This document shows, one piece after another, positions 43,755 to 53,100 of a stretch of 64,000 bases of DNA. The DNA is from Homoserinimonas sp. Lineage in GTDB: Bacteria; Actinomycetota; Actinomycetes; Actinomycetales; Microbacteriaceae. Position numbers and translations under genes: made by a program. How positions within the stretch are numbered: position 1 is the first letter of the stretch; each line of letters opens with the position of its first letter. The notes beneath the pieces are model-generated. The model had not been told where the DNA came from and made no database searches. It saw only the letters and a list, made by a program, of their open reading frames with translations. The stretch covers positions 1,791,575-1,855,574 of the forward strand of contig JAMLGP010000001.1 in the NCBI GenBank assembly GCA_023957835.1, given 5' to 3'.

Positions 43755-43934
43755 CTATGTCGGGCTGTCTGTCGACTCGCCGTTGCTGAAATCGGCCGGT
43801 CCGCTGCCCGGCTCGTCGTCGAGGTCCTTCAAGTCTTCGAGGAACTTCTCAGCAAGCTTCTTGATTTCAGCGGCCTGGTCGGGGTCAAGCGCGGAGCCGC
43901 CACCCTGATTTTCGAAAGGGTCGAAGTCAGCCAT
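43755..43934 (-). CDS. Small acidic uncharacterised protein
   Basis: A 59-residue, acidic protein starting MADFDPFENQGGG, with one charged helix (QAAEIKKLAEKFLEDLKDLD) and a disordered tail. ATG 43934 has AGGAG with 6-nt spacing, which argues that it is a real gene; an in-frame upstream start at 43958 is less well supported. No function is recognised. It is probably co-transcribed with pfkA. Confidence 0.65.
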   Translation of the reverse strand: MADFDPFENQGGGSALDPDQAAEIKKLAEKFLEDLKDLDDEPGSGPADFSNGESTDSPT

Positions 43935-43984
43935 CGCGAACTCCTCCCCTGAATTCATGCCCCTCTTCGGGCAGGCTACAAATT

Positions 43985-45355
43985 CTAGTCAGGGGTCGGA
44001 CCGTAGGTAAAGAGTCCCTGCGGGTCGAACTTTCCCCGCAATTTCTGAAGCCGGTCAAAAATCTCCGGCGGCCAGGCGCTCCTGAAGTGATCCCACGACT
44101 CGAATTTCCCGGCGAAATTGACGGTGTTTTGATTCGAAATCCACGGTTCAACCGCAGACAGAAGTGAGCCAAGAGCCTGAGGAATAACACTCTCTGCCAG
44201 TCTGGGATCCGGTGCGCCGACCGAGTAGAGCGAAAACTTCGCTCCCCTGCCGCCGTAGGAAGATCCTTCCGGAACATCCACATCCAGTCGCCCGCCGAGC
44301 TGGCGAATCTCGGTAACCACCAGAGGCGAGGTCGTCCCTGCCCCCACCTGACTTAGCACCGCGGTAGCAAGGTCCTGATCAACTCCGCTAAGGAGCCGGC
44401 CTATGTCGTTGGCCGGCATCGGATCGGTCGGGTCGTTGTGGATTAGGCCCATCATTGAGGTGGGCAGTTCACTGATCATGTCGGCCATTGCAGTGCCGAG
44501 GTCTCTAAGAGGCTTTGCGAGTGCTTCACCGGTTTCCGCATCCCCGGGATAGGCGAAGCGCACAGCGAGACCGTGCAGTCCGCGCATAGGTTCGGGAAGT
44601 TGCTCGAGATCCGGCAACCTCATTACAGCAACCGAAGTAGTGACCTCTTCGGGTGCGGAACCAGTCCAGTCGATCCAGCCGCGAAGCGCCGGCTCGATCT
44701 GATCAGTACCGAAAATGAGGGCTCCAGCGTAGATCACGGGCAGCTCTACGAGCTGAATTTCCATCTCAGTGACGACACCGAACCCGCCCTTGCCGCCTCG
44801 AAGCGCCCAGAACAGATCCGGATTCTCTTCCGCGCTCGCGGTCCTGAGTTCGCCATCCCCGGTGACAACCCGGAAAGACTTTACATAATCGGATGTCGCT
44901 CCGTGGCTTCGTCCCAGCGGCCCGAGGCCCCCACCGAGGGTCAGCCCTATCGCACCGACGTCCGGAGACGAGCCGGTAATGGCGGTGAGTCCCATGGGAG
45001 CAGCGGCTGCCTGCACGGCCTCCCACTTCAGTCCCGCACCGATTGTGGCCACTCCGGTTTCCGGATTGATCGACAGTCGATTCAGATTGCGGGTGACAAT
45101 GAGCATGCCGTCGGAAATATGTACGGTTGGCCCGTGGCCGGTTCCGAGGATTCGAATCGGCAGTTTGTGTTTGGCAGCAAACTTCACCGCTTCGGCCACA
45201 TCTTCTTCACCGCCTGCAACCAGCGCGAGTTCCGGTGAGTAGCTGGAGGCGAGGTTGAAGCCGGTTACGGTGGACGGGAAGTTCGAATCGCCCGGTCGGA
45301 GCAGGCTGCCGGTTAGTTTGCTTTCGAGTTCTTGAATTTCACTGTTCTCGAGCAT
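43985..45355 (-). CDS. FAD-linked oxidase, berberine-bridge/PCMH type
   Basis: A 456-residue flavoprotein with an FAD-binding PCMH domain (~40-210): RILGTGHGPTVHISDG, ATIGAGLKWEAVQAA and LTLGGGLGPLGRSHGATSDY. A substrate domain follows, then the BBE C-terminal motif KFDPQGLFTYG. The conserved His/Cys flavin-attachment sites are partly visible (GHGPTVHI). Such enzymes oxidise sugars or secondary metabolites. ATG 45355 lies 6 nt after TATCGT, so a leaderless start is likely; GTG 45361 is an alternative. Confidence 0.88.
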   Translation of the reverse strand: MLENSEIQELESKLTGSLLRPGDSNFPSTVTGFNLASSYSPELALVAGGEEDVAEAVKFAAKHKLPIRILGTGHGPTVHISDGMLIVTRNLNRLSINPETGVATIGAGLKWEAVQAAAAPMGLTAITGSSPDVGAIGLTLGGGLGPLGRSHGATSDYVKSFRVVTGDGELRTASAEENPDLFWALRGGKGGFGVVTEMEIQLVELPVIYAGALIFGTDQIEPALRGWIDWTGSAPEEVTTSVAVMRLPDLEQLPEPMRGLHGLAVRFAYPGDAETGEALAKPLRDLGTAMADMISELPTSMMGLIHNDPTDPMPANDIGRLLSGVDQDLATAVLSQVGAGTTSPLVVTEIRQLGGRLDVDVPEGSSYGGRGAKFSLYSVGAPDPRLAESVIPQALGSLLSAVEPWISNQNTVNFAGKFESWDHFRSAWPPEIFDRLQKLRGKFDPQGLFTYGPTPD

Positions 45356-45394
45356 CCCCACACGATAGACCCGCTGGCCGAAATAGTTAAGGGT

Positions 45395-46951
45395 TCATTC
45401 TGATTCGAGGACTGCCATGGCGGCATTCTGGCCGCCGATTCCGCTGACCGCTCCACCGCGTCTGGCACCCGAACCGCAGATCAGAATCTTCTCCCACTCG
45501 GTCTGCACTCCCCAGCGCTCGGCGGGAGTGGAAAGCTGCTCCCCGTCCTCAAGGAAGGGCCAGTCCAGAGGGGCATGGAAGATGTTTCCACCCGGCAGGC
45601 GAAGGCCCTGTTCGAGGTCGAAGGTCGTCTTGGTTTCGACACAGAGTTCGCCGTCGGCATCCTTCATGAGCACGGAGCGGATGGGTTCATCCAGCACGGA
45701 ATCCAGCGAATCGAGCACGGCATCCTGAAGCTTTGAACGCATTTCTTCGTTGTTCTCGGAATTGACCAGTCGGCTCGGCAGGTGGAGCGCGAAGACGGTG
45801 AGAGTCTGCGCGCCGCTGGCCTGAAGCTCGGGAGAGAGGATGCTCGGGTCGGTCAGCGAGTGGCAATAGATTTCAGCAGGAATCGGCTCTGGCAGGCTGC
45901 CGCCTGATGCTCGCTCGAAGGCGGACTGAAGCTGGCTGTAGAGCTCATTGATGTGGAAAGTTCCGCCGAAAGCCGCCGCCGGATCGAGAGCAGAGTCCTT
46001 TAGTTTAGGTAGTCGGTCAAGCATGAGATTGACCTTTACCTGAGCGCCCTCTATCGGGGTTTTCGGGGGCTCTCCGGTAATGAGCCGCTGCAATTCGGTT
46101 GGTGAGACATTCGCGAGGATAGTATCGCCGGAAATCGTCTGATCGACGCCGTCTTTGAGGTATTTCACTTCGCCGTCCGGGCTAATTGAGGTCACCTCCG
46201 CCCCGGTAACAAGGTTTGCACCGTAGTCCCTGGCTGACTTCGCCATAGCGCTGGTGACTGCTCCCATTCCGCCGACTGGGACATCCCAGTCGCCGGTTCC
46301 GTTGCCGATTACGTGGTAGAGGAAGCAGCGATTGGCGGCAAGGCCGGGATCATTGGCCCCCGCAAAAGTGCCGATGAGACCGTCAGTCAGTACGACCCCG
46401 CGCACCAGATCGTTCTTGAAGGTGGACTCGATCACCTGGCCGAGCGGGTTTTCCAGGAGCTGAGTCCAGGCAGTGTCGTCGCCGACTGCTCGCTTGAGTT
46501 CAGACCGAGTCATTAGGGGTTCGCAAAGGCTCGGGAATATTGTCGCTGCAAGTTTTCTGGTGGATTGATAAAAGGGATCCCATGCGGCGGCATCACTTTC
46601 TGCACCTATGGACTTGAAGGATTCCGCGGTGGCACCGGAGTCGCCATTGTCAACGAGCAGGCCGCGATCAGTGCCCGGGAGAGGCGTGTAGGAGGAATAT
46701 CTGCGCCTGGCGAGCTGAAGATTCAGGTCGAGATCCCTGATGATTTTCTTTGGCAGGAGGCTGACCAGATAGGAGTATCGGGAGAGCCTGGCCTCGACGC
46801 CTTTGAACGCCCAGGAGGAAATGGCGGCACCTCCGACCTCCGAAAGCCGCTCCAGTACGGTGACCTTCTTTCCGGCTCTGGCCAGATAGGCGGCAGCAAC
46901 CAACCCGTTGTGGCCACCTCCAATAATCACGATTCCCTGCGCACTTGTCAT
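45395..46951 (-). CDS. FAD-dependent oxidoreductase, PYROXD2/phytoene-desaturase-like
   Basis: A 518-residue flavoprotein starting with the dinucleotide fold VIIGGGHNGLVAAAYLARAGKK and the following GGAAISS; the C-terminal FAD segment is ICGSGARRGGAVSGIGGQNA. It resembles PYROXD2/CrtI-type amine oxidase-fold oxidoreductases; there is no carotenoid cluster here, so the substrate is unknown. ATG 46951 lies 6 nt after TAGGCT: leaderless start. It reads into the FAD oxidase gene 40 bp downstream, and the two may share a pathway. Confidence 0.88.
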   Translation of the reverse strand: MTSAQGIVIIGGGHNGLVAAAYLARAGKKVTVLERLSEVGGAAISSWAFKGVEARLSRYSYLVSLLPKKIIRDLDLNLQLARRRYSSYTPLPGTDRGLLVDNGDSGATAESFKSIGAESDAAAWDPFYQSTRKLAATIFPSLCEPLMTRSELKRAVGDDTAWTQLLENPLGQVIESTFKNDLVRGVVLTDGLIGTFAGANDPGLAANRCFLYHVIGNGTGDWDVPVGGMGAVTSAMAKSARDYGANLVTGAEVTSISPDGEVKYLKDGVDQTISGDTILANVSPTELQRLITGEPPKTPIEGAQVKVNLMLDRLPKLKDSALDPAAAFGGTFHINELYSQLQSAFERASGGSLPEPIPAEIYCHSLTDPSILSPELQASGAQTLTVFALHLPSRLVNSENNEEMRSKLQDAVLDSLDSVLDEPIRSVLMKDADGELCVETKTTFDLEQGLRLPGGNIFHAPLDWPFLEDGEQLSTPAERWGVQTEWEKILICGSGARRGGAVSGIGGQNAAMAVLESE

Positions 46952-47062
46952 GATGAGAGCCTAGTTCGGCCGAGCAAACCCGGATCAAGCCTCAGATGCC
47001 AATTGCAGCGCGGGCACTCCACAGAAAATGCGGATGAGACTAAATAACATTCTCAGGTCAGA

Positions 47063-47092
47063 TTGCAAATCGCGATATTCACCGGCTAAACT
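47063..47092 (+). promoter_or_regulatory. Candidate promoter of the giant surface-protein gene
   Basis: -35 TTGCAA (47063-47068), 18-bp spacer, -10 TAAACT (47087-47092); the start would be near 47099, giving an ~89-nt leader. A pair of inverted 8-mers GACTAAAT (47038-47045) and ATTTAGTC (47111-47118) flanks it, and a GAGAATTCTC palindrome is at 47101-47110. The rest of the 46952-47187 gap shows nothing more. Confidence 0.35.
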
Positions 47093-47187
47093 CAACGTCG
47101 AGAATTCTCATTTAGTCCTCGATCCGACGAGTACCCGATTGTCGGAGTTTCGAGTATTGATGGGTTGGCAAACTGGAGCCCGAAACT

Positions 47188-50100
47188 ATGTCATCCAAGA
47201 GATACGAACACCTGCATTTCGGCAGTGAAGGTTCGAAGTACCGCAGAACCGCTAAATTCTTCACTTCTATCGCGAGTGTGGTTGCGGTCATCGCATCGGT
47301 AATTGTTCCGGCGACAGCTGCGTTTGCAGCTGACCCGGCAGCCGTTCGTAATGTCAAGTCGACTTCGGCCACTCTCGTCCACCCGGGAGACACATTTAAC
47401 TGGATGATTGAGGTCGGTTGTTCGGTCCTTACAGATGAGTGTGTGAATGCGACCCTAACCGACGTGATCCCACCGGAATTCATTCCGCCGGCAGCGGGGG
47501 ACATTCTCTTTACCCCTGATCTCACGTCATCCGAGAAGGTGGTCACTATCTCGGGTCAGACGGTAACCATCGATTTCAAACAGAATCTGGTTAGACCGGT
47601 TGGGGATGTTGGGCTAACCAACGGTACGGTCACTGTCACTATTCCGGTCACCGTTCGTTCCGATCTTGACTACACTCCGACTCCAATCACCGTCACCAAC
47701 ACTTCGGCTATGGTCGCCGACAATGCGCCAGAAGTTGACAGCAGCGCGAGCGTTTCAGTTGAAGTCCCGCTGGAGTTGTCGACTGACGCGACAAAGTCAT
47801 TCAGCCCGAATTCAAATCTCGCGGTTGCGGGATTGACTACTGATTTGACCCTCGGTGGTAGTAATACTTCGAACGCTCCGGTTGAGAAGCTGACAATTCA
47901 GGACCCGCAGAACCCCGCAGCAGGGGGAAACATCTTCCAGAACGCTCTTGCGGTGCAGTCTCTTGGAGCAGTTAGCTGGCCAGCTGGAGCTGACGGCGCG
48001 ACTGTGGCGGTATGGGATACCTCACTGGCGACTCCGGCCTGGGTAACTGCGCCCCTTGTTGCCTCAGGCAACCCATTGTCTTTGCCTTCGGGGGTTGCGC
48101 TCTCGGATATTGGCGGAGTCAGGATCGAGTTTTCGTCCAGTAGCGGTGCCACGATCCCGCGTTCGGCGAGTGCTTCATTTGTGGTCAGCCTGGCCAACCG
48201 GGCGGGAATTTCTACCGGAGCGCACTCCAATACTTCGACTTCGGCTGTCTCAAGAGACAGCCTTTCGGCAAGCGATACCGCAACGGCGACTTACACGGTT
48301 CAGGCAGCTACCAGTGCGGTTTCTGCTACAAAGATCATCACTCCGGATCGTCTCTCGACAGTTGCCTACGGCAGTTCTGATCTGACCCACGGAAACGTGA
48401 CTCTCACCGGGACAAATTCCGGAACTCTCAATTTGACTTCGATGACGATCGCAGAGCCCAGCAACCCTGCAGATCTGAGCGGTTCGAACCCATTCGCTCC
48501 TGCACATGACGGATTTGGTCTAATCTTCTCCGGCTTCGATTCGGGGGTCTCCTGGCCAGCCGGTGCAACAGCGGCAAGCATTACCTATTACTACTCCGAT
48601 GGGACTTCGGAGAGTCTGGTGGCAACAGCTCCCGGGCTACCGGCGGCGGACTCGCTCAAGCGGGTAACAGGCTTCAGTGTCACCTTCACCGGAGCAATGG
48701 CTCAGGGTTCAACGGCAACACTCCCGTTCACTATTCAGGCGAATCCCGCTCAGGTTGCCCCCAATCTTTCACAGCTTTACACGAACGAAACTTCGGTGAC
48801 CGGGATCGATTCCTTCAACCAGAATGTCGGTCCTGCAACAGCAACAGACACGGTTACTGTACTGACTGACCAGATCAACCTTTCAACAACCAAGTCGCTT
48901 ACCCGCAGTGAACTCAACGCGAGTGCAGGTCAGTCGACGATCGCTACCCTTACGACAACTGTCGCAGGCTACCCGGATTCAACCCGGAACCTTGCCCAAA
49001 TAGTCATGTACGACCCGGATAGCCAAACCGGTACTACCGACTGGTACAACTACTTTGACGCCACGGGACTTACGCTCACTCAGGTTCCGGGTGGGGCAAC
49101 CCTCTCGGTTTACTATCGCGACGCACTTGGCAACTACACGTTACTGACGACTCTTCCAGCAGGCACGAATACCTATGCAATCCCCGCCGGGGTTCGCGAC
49201 GATATTCATGGACTGAAACTCGAATGGAACTCTCCTGCAGGATTCGTACCTGGACAAACTCTGGTTGCAAATGTCAACTACTCACTTCGATCGAATCTGC
49301 GCGCTGATGACACTCCTCTGCCGAATGCGGCGATCGAACTCGAGAATTGCAGCTCCTCAAGCGGGACGAGCACGTTTTCTCCCGACTCGATCAACTCGAA
49401 CCTCGCAACTTCTGATCCTTGCCCGACTGTCGAGTTGATTCCGACTGCTGGCGGAACCGGTGGCGGTGGCGCCGACCTGCTTGATAGAACCGGTGGCGGT
49501 GGCGCCGACCTGCTTGATAAGAGATTTATCAACACTGGAAACACCAATGATCAAGAGATCATGAACACTCGCAACTCCGAACAGACTCGGGCGAGACTCT
49601 CCTGGTCGACGGGTGGCTACACCGGTGTTGACACGATGGAAATTTACGACGGCGCGCTCGATGGATCGGGTGATCCTTCACCAACCGCATACAGTCTCGG
49701 CACCTGGGACGCCTTCAATCTGGTTCGAATCCCGGCGATCAACAGTGCACTTGATCCACTGATGCAATACGACAAGGTTTATATCCAGCTTTATAGCAGT
49801 GTTAGCAATTCGTGGGTCTCGACCGGAATTTGCACCATGCTGGCTCCCTGCGAAGGATCAACTCCCAGCTACAACCTGACAACCACGGAGCAGGCTCAGA
49901 CCATCGCGATCAGGTTTGTCTTCTCCGAAGGCTCAAACCGAACCGGGATCGATCCGGCACCAGGAAGTGGAGTCGCTGACTCGGTTTCGCACAATCGACG
50001 CATTGACCTCGTTTTCCAAATGCGCGACAGCCTCCGGAGCAATGCTGCGTGGCCTGTGGTTGACGGATACCAGTACAACCAGGCCGTTTCCGTTGCAGGC

Positions 50101-53100
50101 CACAGCATCATTCGCAACGATGCGCACTCAACCGCGACGCTTAGCAGTGGAGATGTCTACGAAGATCAGGCAGCCGACACGATAGAGCTTCGGGATCCGA
50201 ATCTCGCGGTCAACGTCACCAAGTCCTGGGCAGGAGGGTCGCTGCCGATTCCAGACAGCACGGTCTCGCCTTTCCCGACCAGCAGGGTAACCATTTCGGC
50301 GACAAACCAGACCGTCGGAAAGGTCGATTCACTTACGATAAACGAACCGAATACGACCGTTGCGACTCCGAACGATTCACCGTTCGAGCAGTTCAAACTG
50401 TTCCGCTTCCAGTCGATTTCCCATCCTGCGGGTGCAACCGGACTGACCGTAACGGTTTACCGGCCGAATGACGGCGACTTGACTGCTACCGGAACTCCCG
50501 CGTCAGTAGCAACCACCGTTCTCGCCTGGACCTCTGCCGCTCTCGCAGATGCCACCGGATTCACTTTCGAGTACACCGGTCGAATCAACGGAGTTGGCTC
50601 TTTAACTGCCGCACAGATCGTTTTCGATCTGGAGCTTCAGGACGTCACCCGCACTTCGGGAACCGCCGTTGCTTCCGGCACTGTTTACAACTCCACTCAG
50701 GCACTGGTTGCTGATACCAGGTGGGATAGCTCCAGTTCGGTGACTGCTCCAACCTTCAAGGATGCCGAGCTCGGTGACCTTGATGGAGCGAACATCCAAC
50801 TGGTCAACTCCAACATTGGAGTTTCAACCTCCAAGACCTTCGCCAAGACCAGTGAAGTCGAACCTAACCGTAGCCAGTTCAGTCTCACTCTGCGAGCCAC
50901 GCCATCCGGCAGTGAGCGAGTACAGAGTCTGACTATTACTGATGACCGGGCGACCTTCTGGAACGCCTTCGATTTCGTCGGGAACCCGGCCAACTCGCCA
51001 ACCCTTCCTAATTTCAGTCCTAACCCGAACGGTGCGGGGACTGTAATTCAGATCGAAGTTTGCGTAGGCGGCACCTGGGACGCGACTGATATCGAGACCG
51101 CTCCGGCCATGAGCTGTACCGATCGAGGTGGAGCCTGGGTCGGAGCCGGCACTTGGAAAACCCAGGCACAGGCCAGGGCGAACTTCCTTCCGACTGGAGT
51201 CTCGGCCAGCGATGTGACCGGTGTGCGCCTCACCATCAAGAGGGCAAATGATTCTCAGTGGGAGAACCCGCAGGCTCCCGCGATTTCAATTCCGATTACC
51301 GTTCAGCGCAGAGAAAATCTGCGCAGCGGTGACCCGGTATTGACTGACTACCCGGGGAATGACCCGTCTCCAGGCGAAACCACAGCCGGAGTCACCTCCA
51401 ACTCGTTGTCTGCGCACGTCGTCGGGATTTGGGGCAAGACCGCGGATGCGACAAACAACGCGAGCTACCTCTATGAGCACGCGGAGAATGCAGTGCAGGT
51501 GGAGAAGTCGCCTGCCGGAATCAAGGCCCCGGGCAGGACCTTCGACTACACGCTCAAGGTCACAAACAACGGCAACTGGCCGATCATGAATCCGGTGATC
51601 ACCGACTATTTGCCAAGTGATGGAACCGGTGCGATGTTGATCTTCGATCCGGACAATGCCTGGGACTACCACTATGCGCTGACCGGTGCCGCACCCAGCC
51701 CTGCCAACGGGACGGCATTGCCCACCGGAACCACAGGAGCCACCGTTGTGGATGAATCCGACGCATTCGGACCGACAAAGCTCACGTTCACCTTCCCTGC
51801 CGGATCGGTGCTTGAAGTTGGCCAGTCATTCACGATCACGATTCCTATGATGTTCAGGCCGGGCCTGATAAATGACACGATCGTCACGAACAGCTTTGGA
51901 ATCAAGGGTGATCGACTATTCGACGCCTGTACCGCTCCAGCAGGCAAGACTGCTACCTATGATCCTGTGACCGGAGAATGCTCCACCTCAACGACGGTCA
52001 GACCGTCGGAACAGGCTGCACTTCGCGCCCGCATGACTGTGAAGGCAAATCTCGACGCCAGCTATCCGACCGACCTCGGTTACATCGGCGCGAGCGATTG
52101 CGATACGGAAGTTGAGGCTGACGGGTTCTCCAGACTGCCCTGTATTCCGCTGACCCTTCCGGGCCAGTCCGAGACCTGGCGTCTGTTCGCCCAGAACACC
52201 GGCACTACCTATATGCCACGACTCGTGCTGGCTACAAGGCTGCCGGAGGTATCGGATAAGACGATCCTCGACAACTTCATCCGCAACTCCAGCTGGGATG
52301 CCGGTTTCGCTGATGAGATTACGGCAAACCTCGGCGTCCCTGGCGCGACGCTATCGGTCTACTACACGACTGCCACTAACCCGTGCAAGCTCGTGCTTCA
52401 GGATCCGATGAACCTTAACGCCTGTGGCAGTGACCCTGCAACCGGTTGGGCGCCCTGGAGCGCCGGCACTCTGGCCGATCCGACTGTCGTTACCGGACTG
52501 CAGTTCGTAATCGACTTCCCGGACGACCATCTTTGGGCCCCAGCGGAAACTCTGACGATAGATGTCGTGACCAGAACCGCAGCGCTCTCTGCGACTCCGG
52601 GCGCGAACACGACAGCGAACAACTCGCTCTCGGCCTCATCAATTACGCGAACCGGCACGACCGACACGATCGTGACCGCGCTCGACTACTCGGTGGTGTC
52701 GGTAGCTTTGGCAACCGGAAGTGTGACGCTAACCAAGTCCATTACAGGTCCGGCAGCATCGTTCATTCCCGACGGCCAGACCTTCACCGGCAATCTTGTC
52801 TGCACCTCTCTGGGTGAAACCGCAAGCTACCCGTGGACGCTTACGGCCGACACTTCGACCGATCCGATAACCGTCACCGAGGAACAGTTCGACGACCTGC
52901 CAGGTGGGGCCAGTTGTACCGTCACCGAAACAAGCGCGAGCGGACAGACCGGGTACTCGGCAACCACAGTAATTGTGAATCCGCTGGCTGATCCGACAAG
53001 TCTGCCTAACGTGACTCTCACCAACGATTACCAGTTGGCCGGAATCATGGTGACGAAGACTGTAACCACAACGGCTCCGGTCTACCCGGATGACTTCGCT

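Noticed and set aside
47038..47118. Inverted 8-mers GACTAAAT/ATTTAGTC around the surface-gene promoter as an operator pair
   Set aside because: Arms are short and 65 bp apart, so a chance match is plausible. Mentioned only as context.
49454..49519. Tandem repeat as CRISPR or mobile-element footprint
   Set aside because: Two adjacent coding copies without spacers or terminal inverted repeats; it is a protein repeat.
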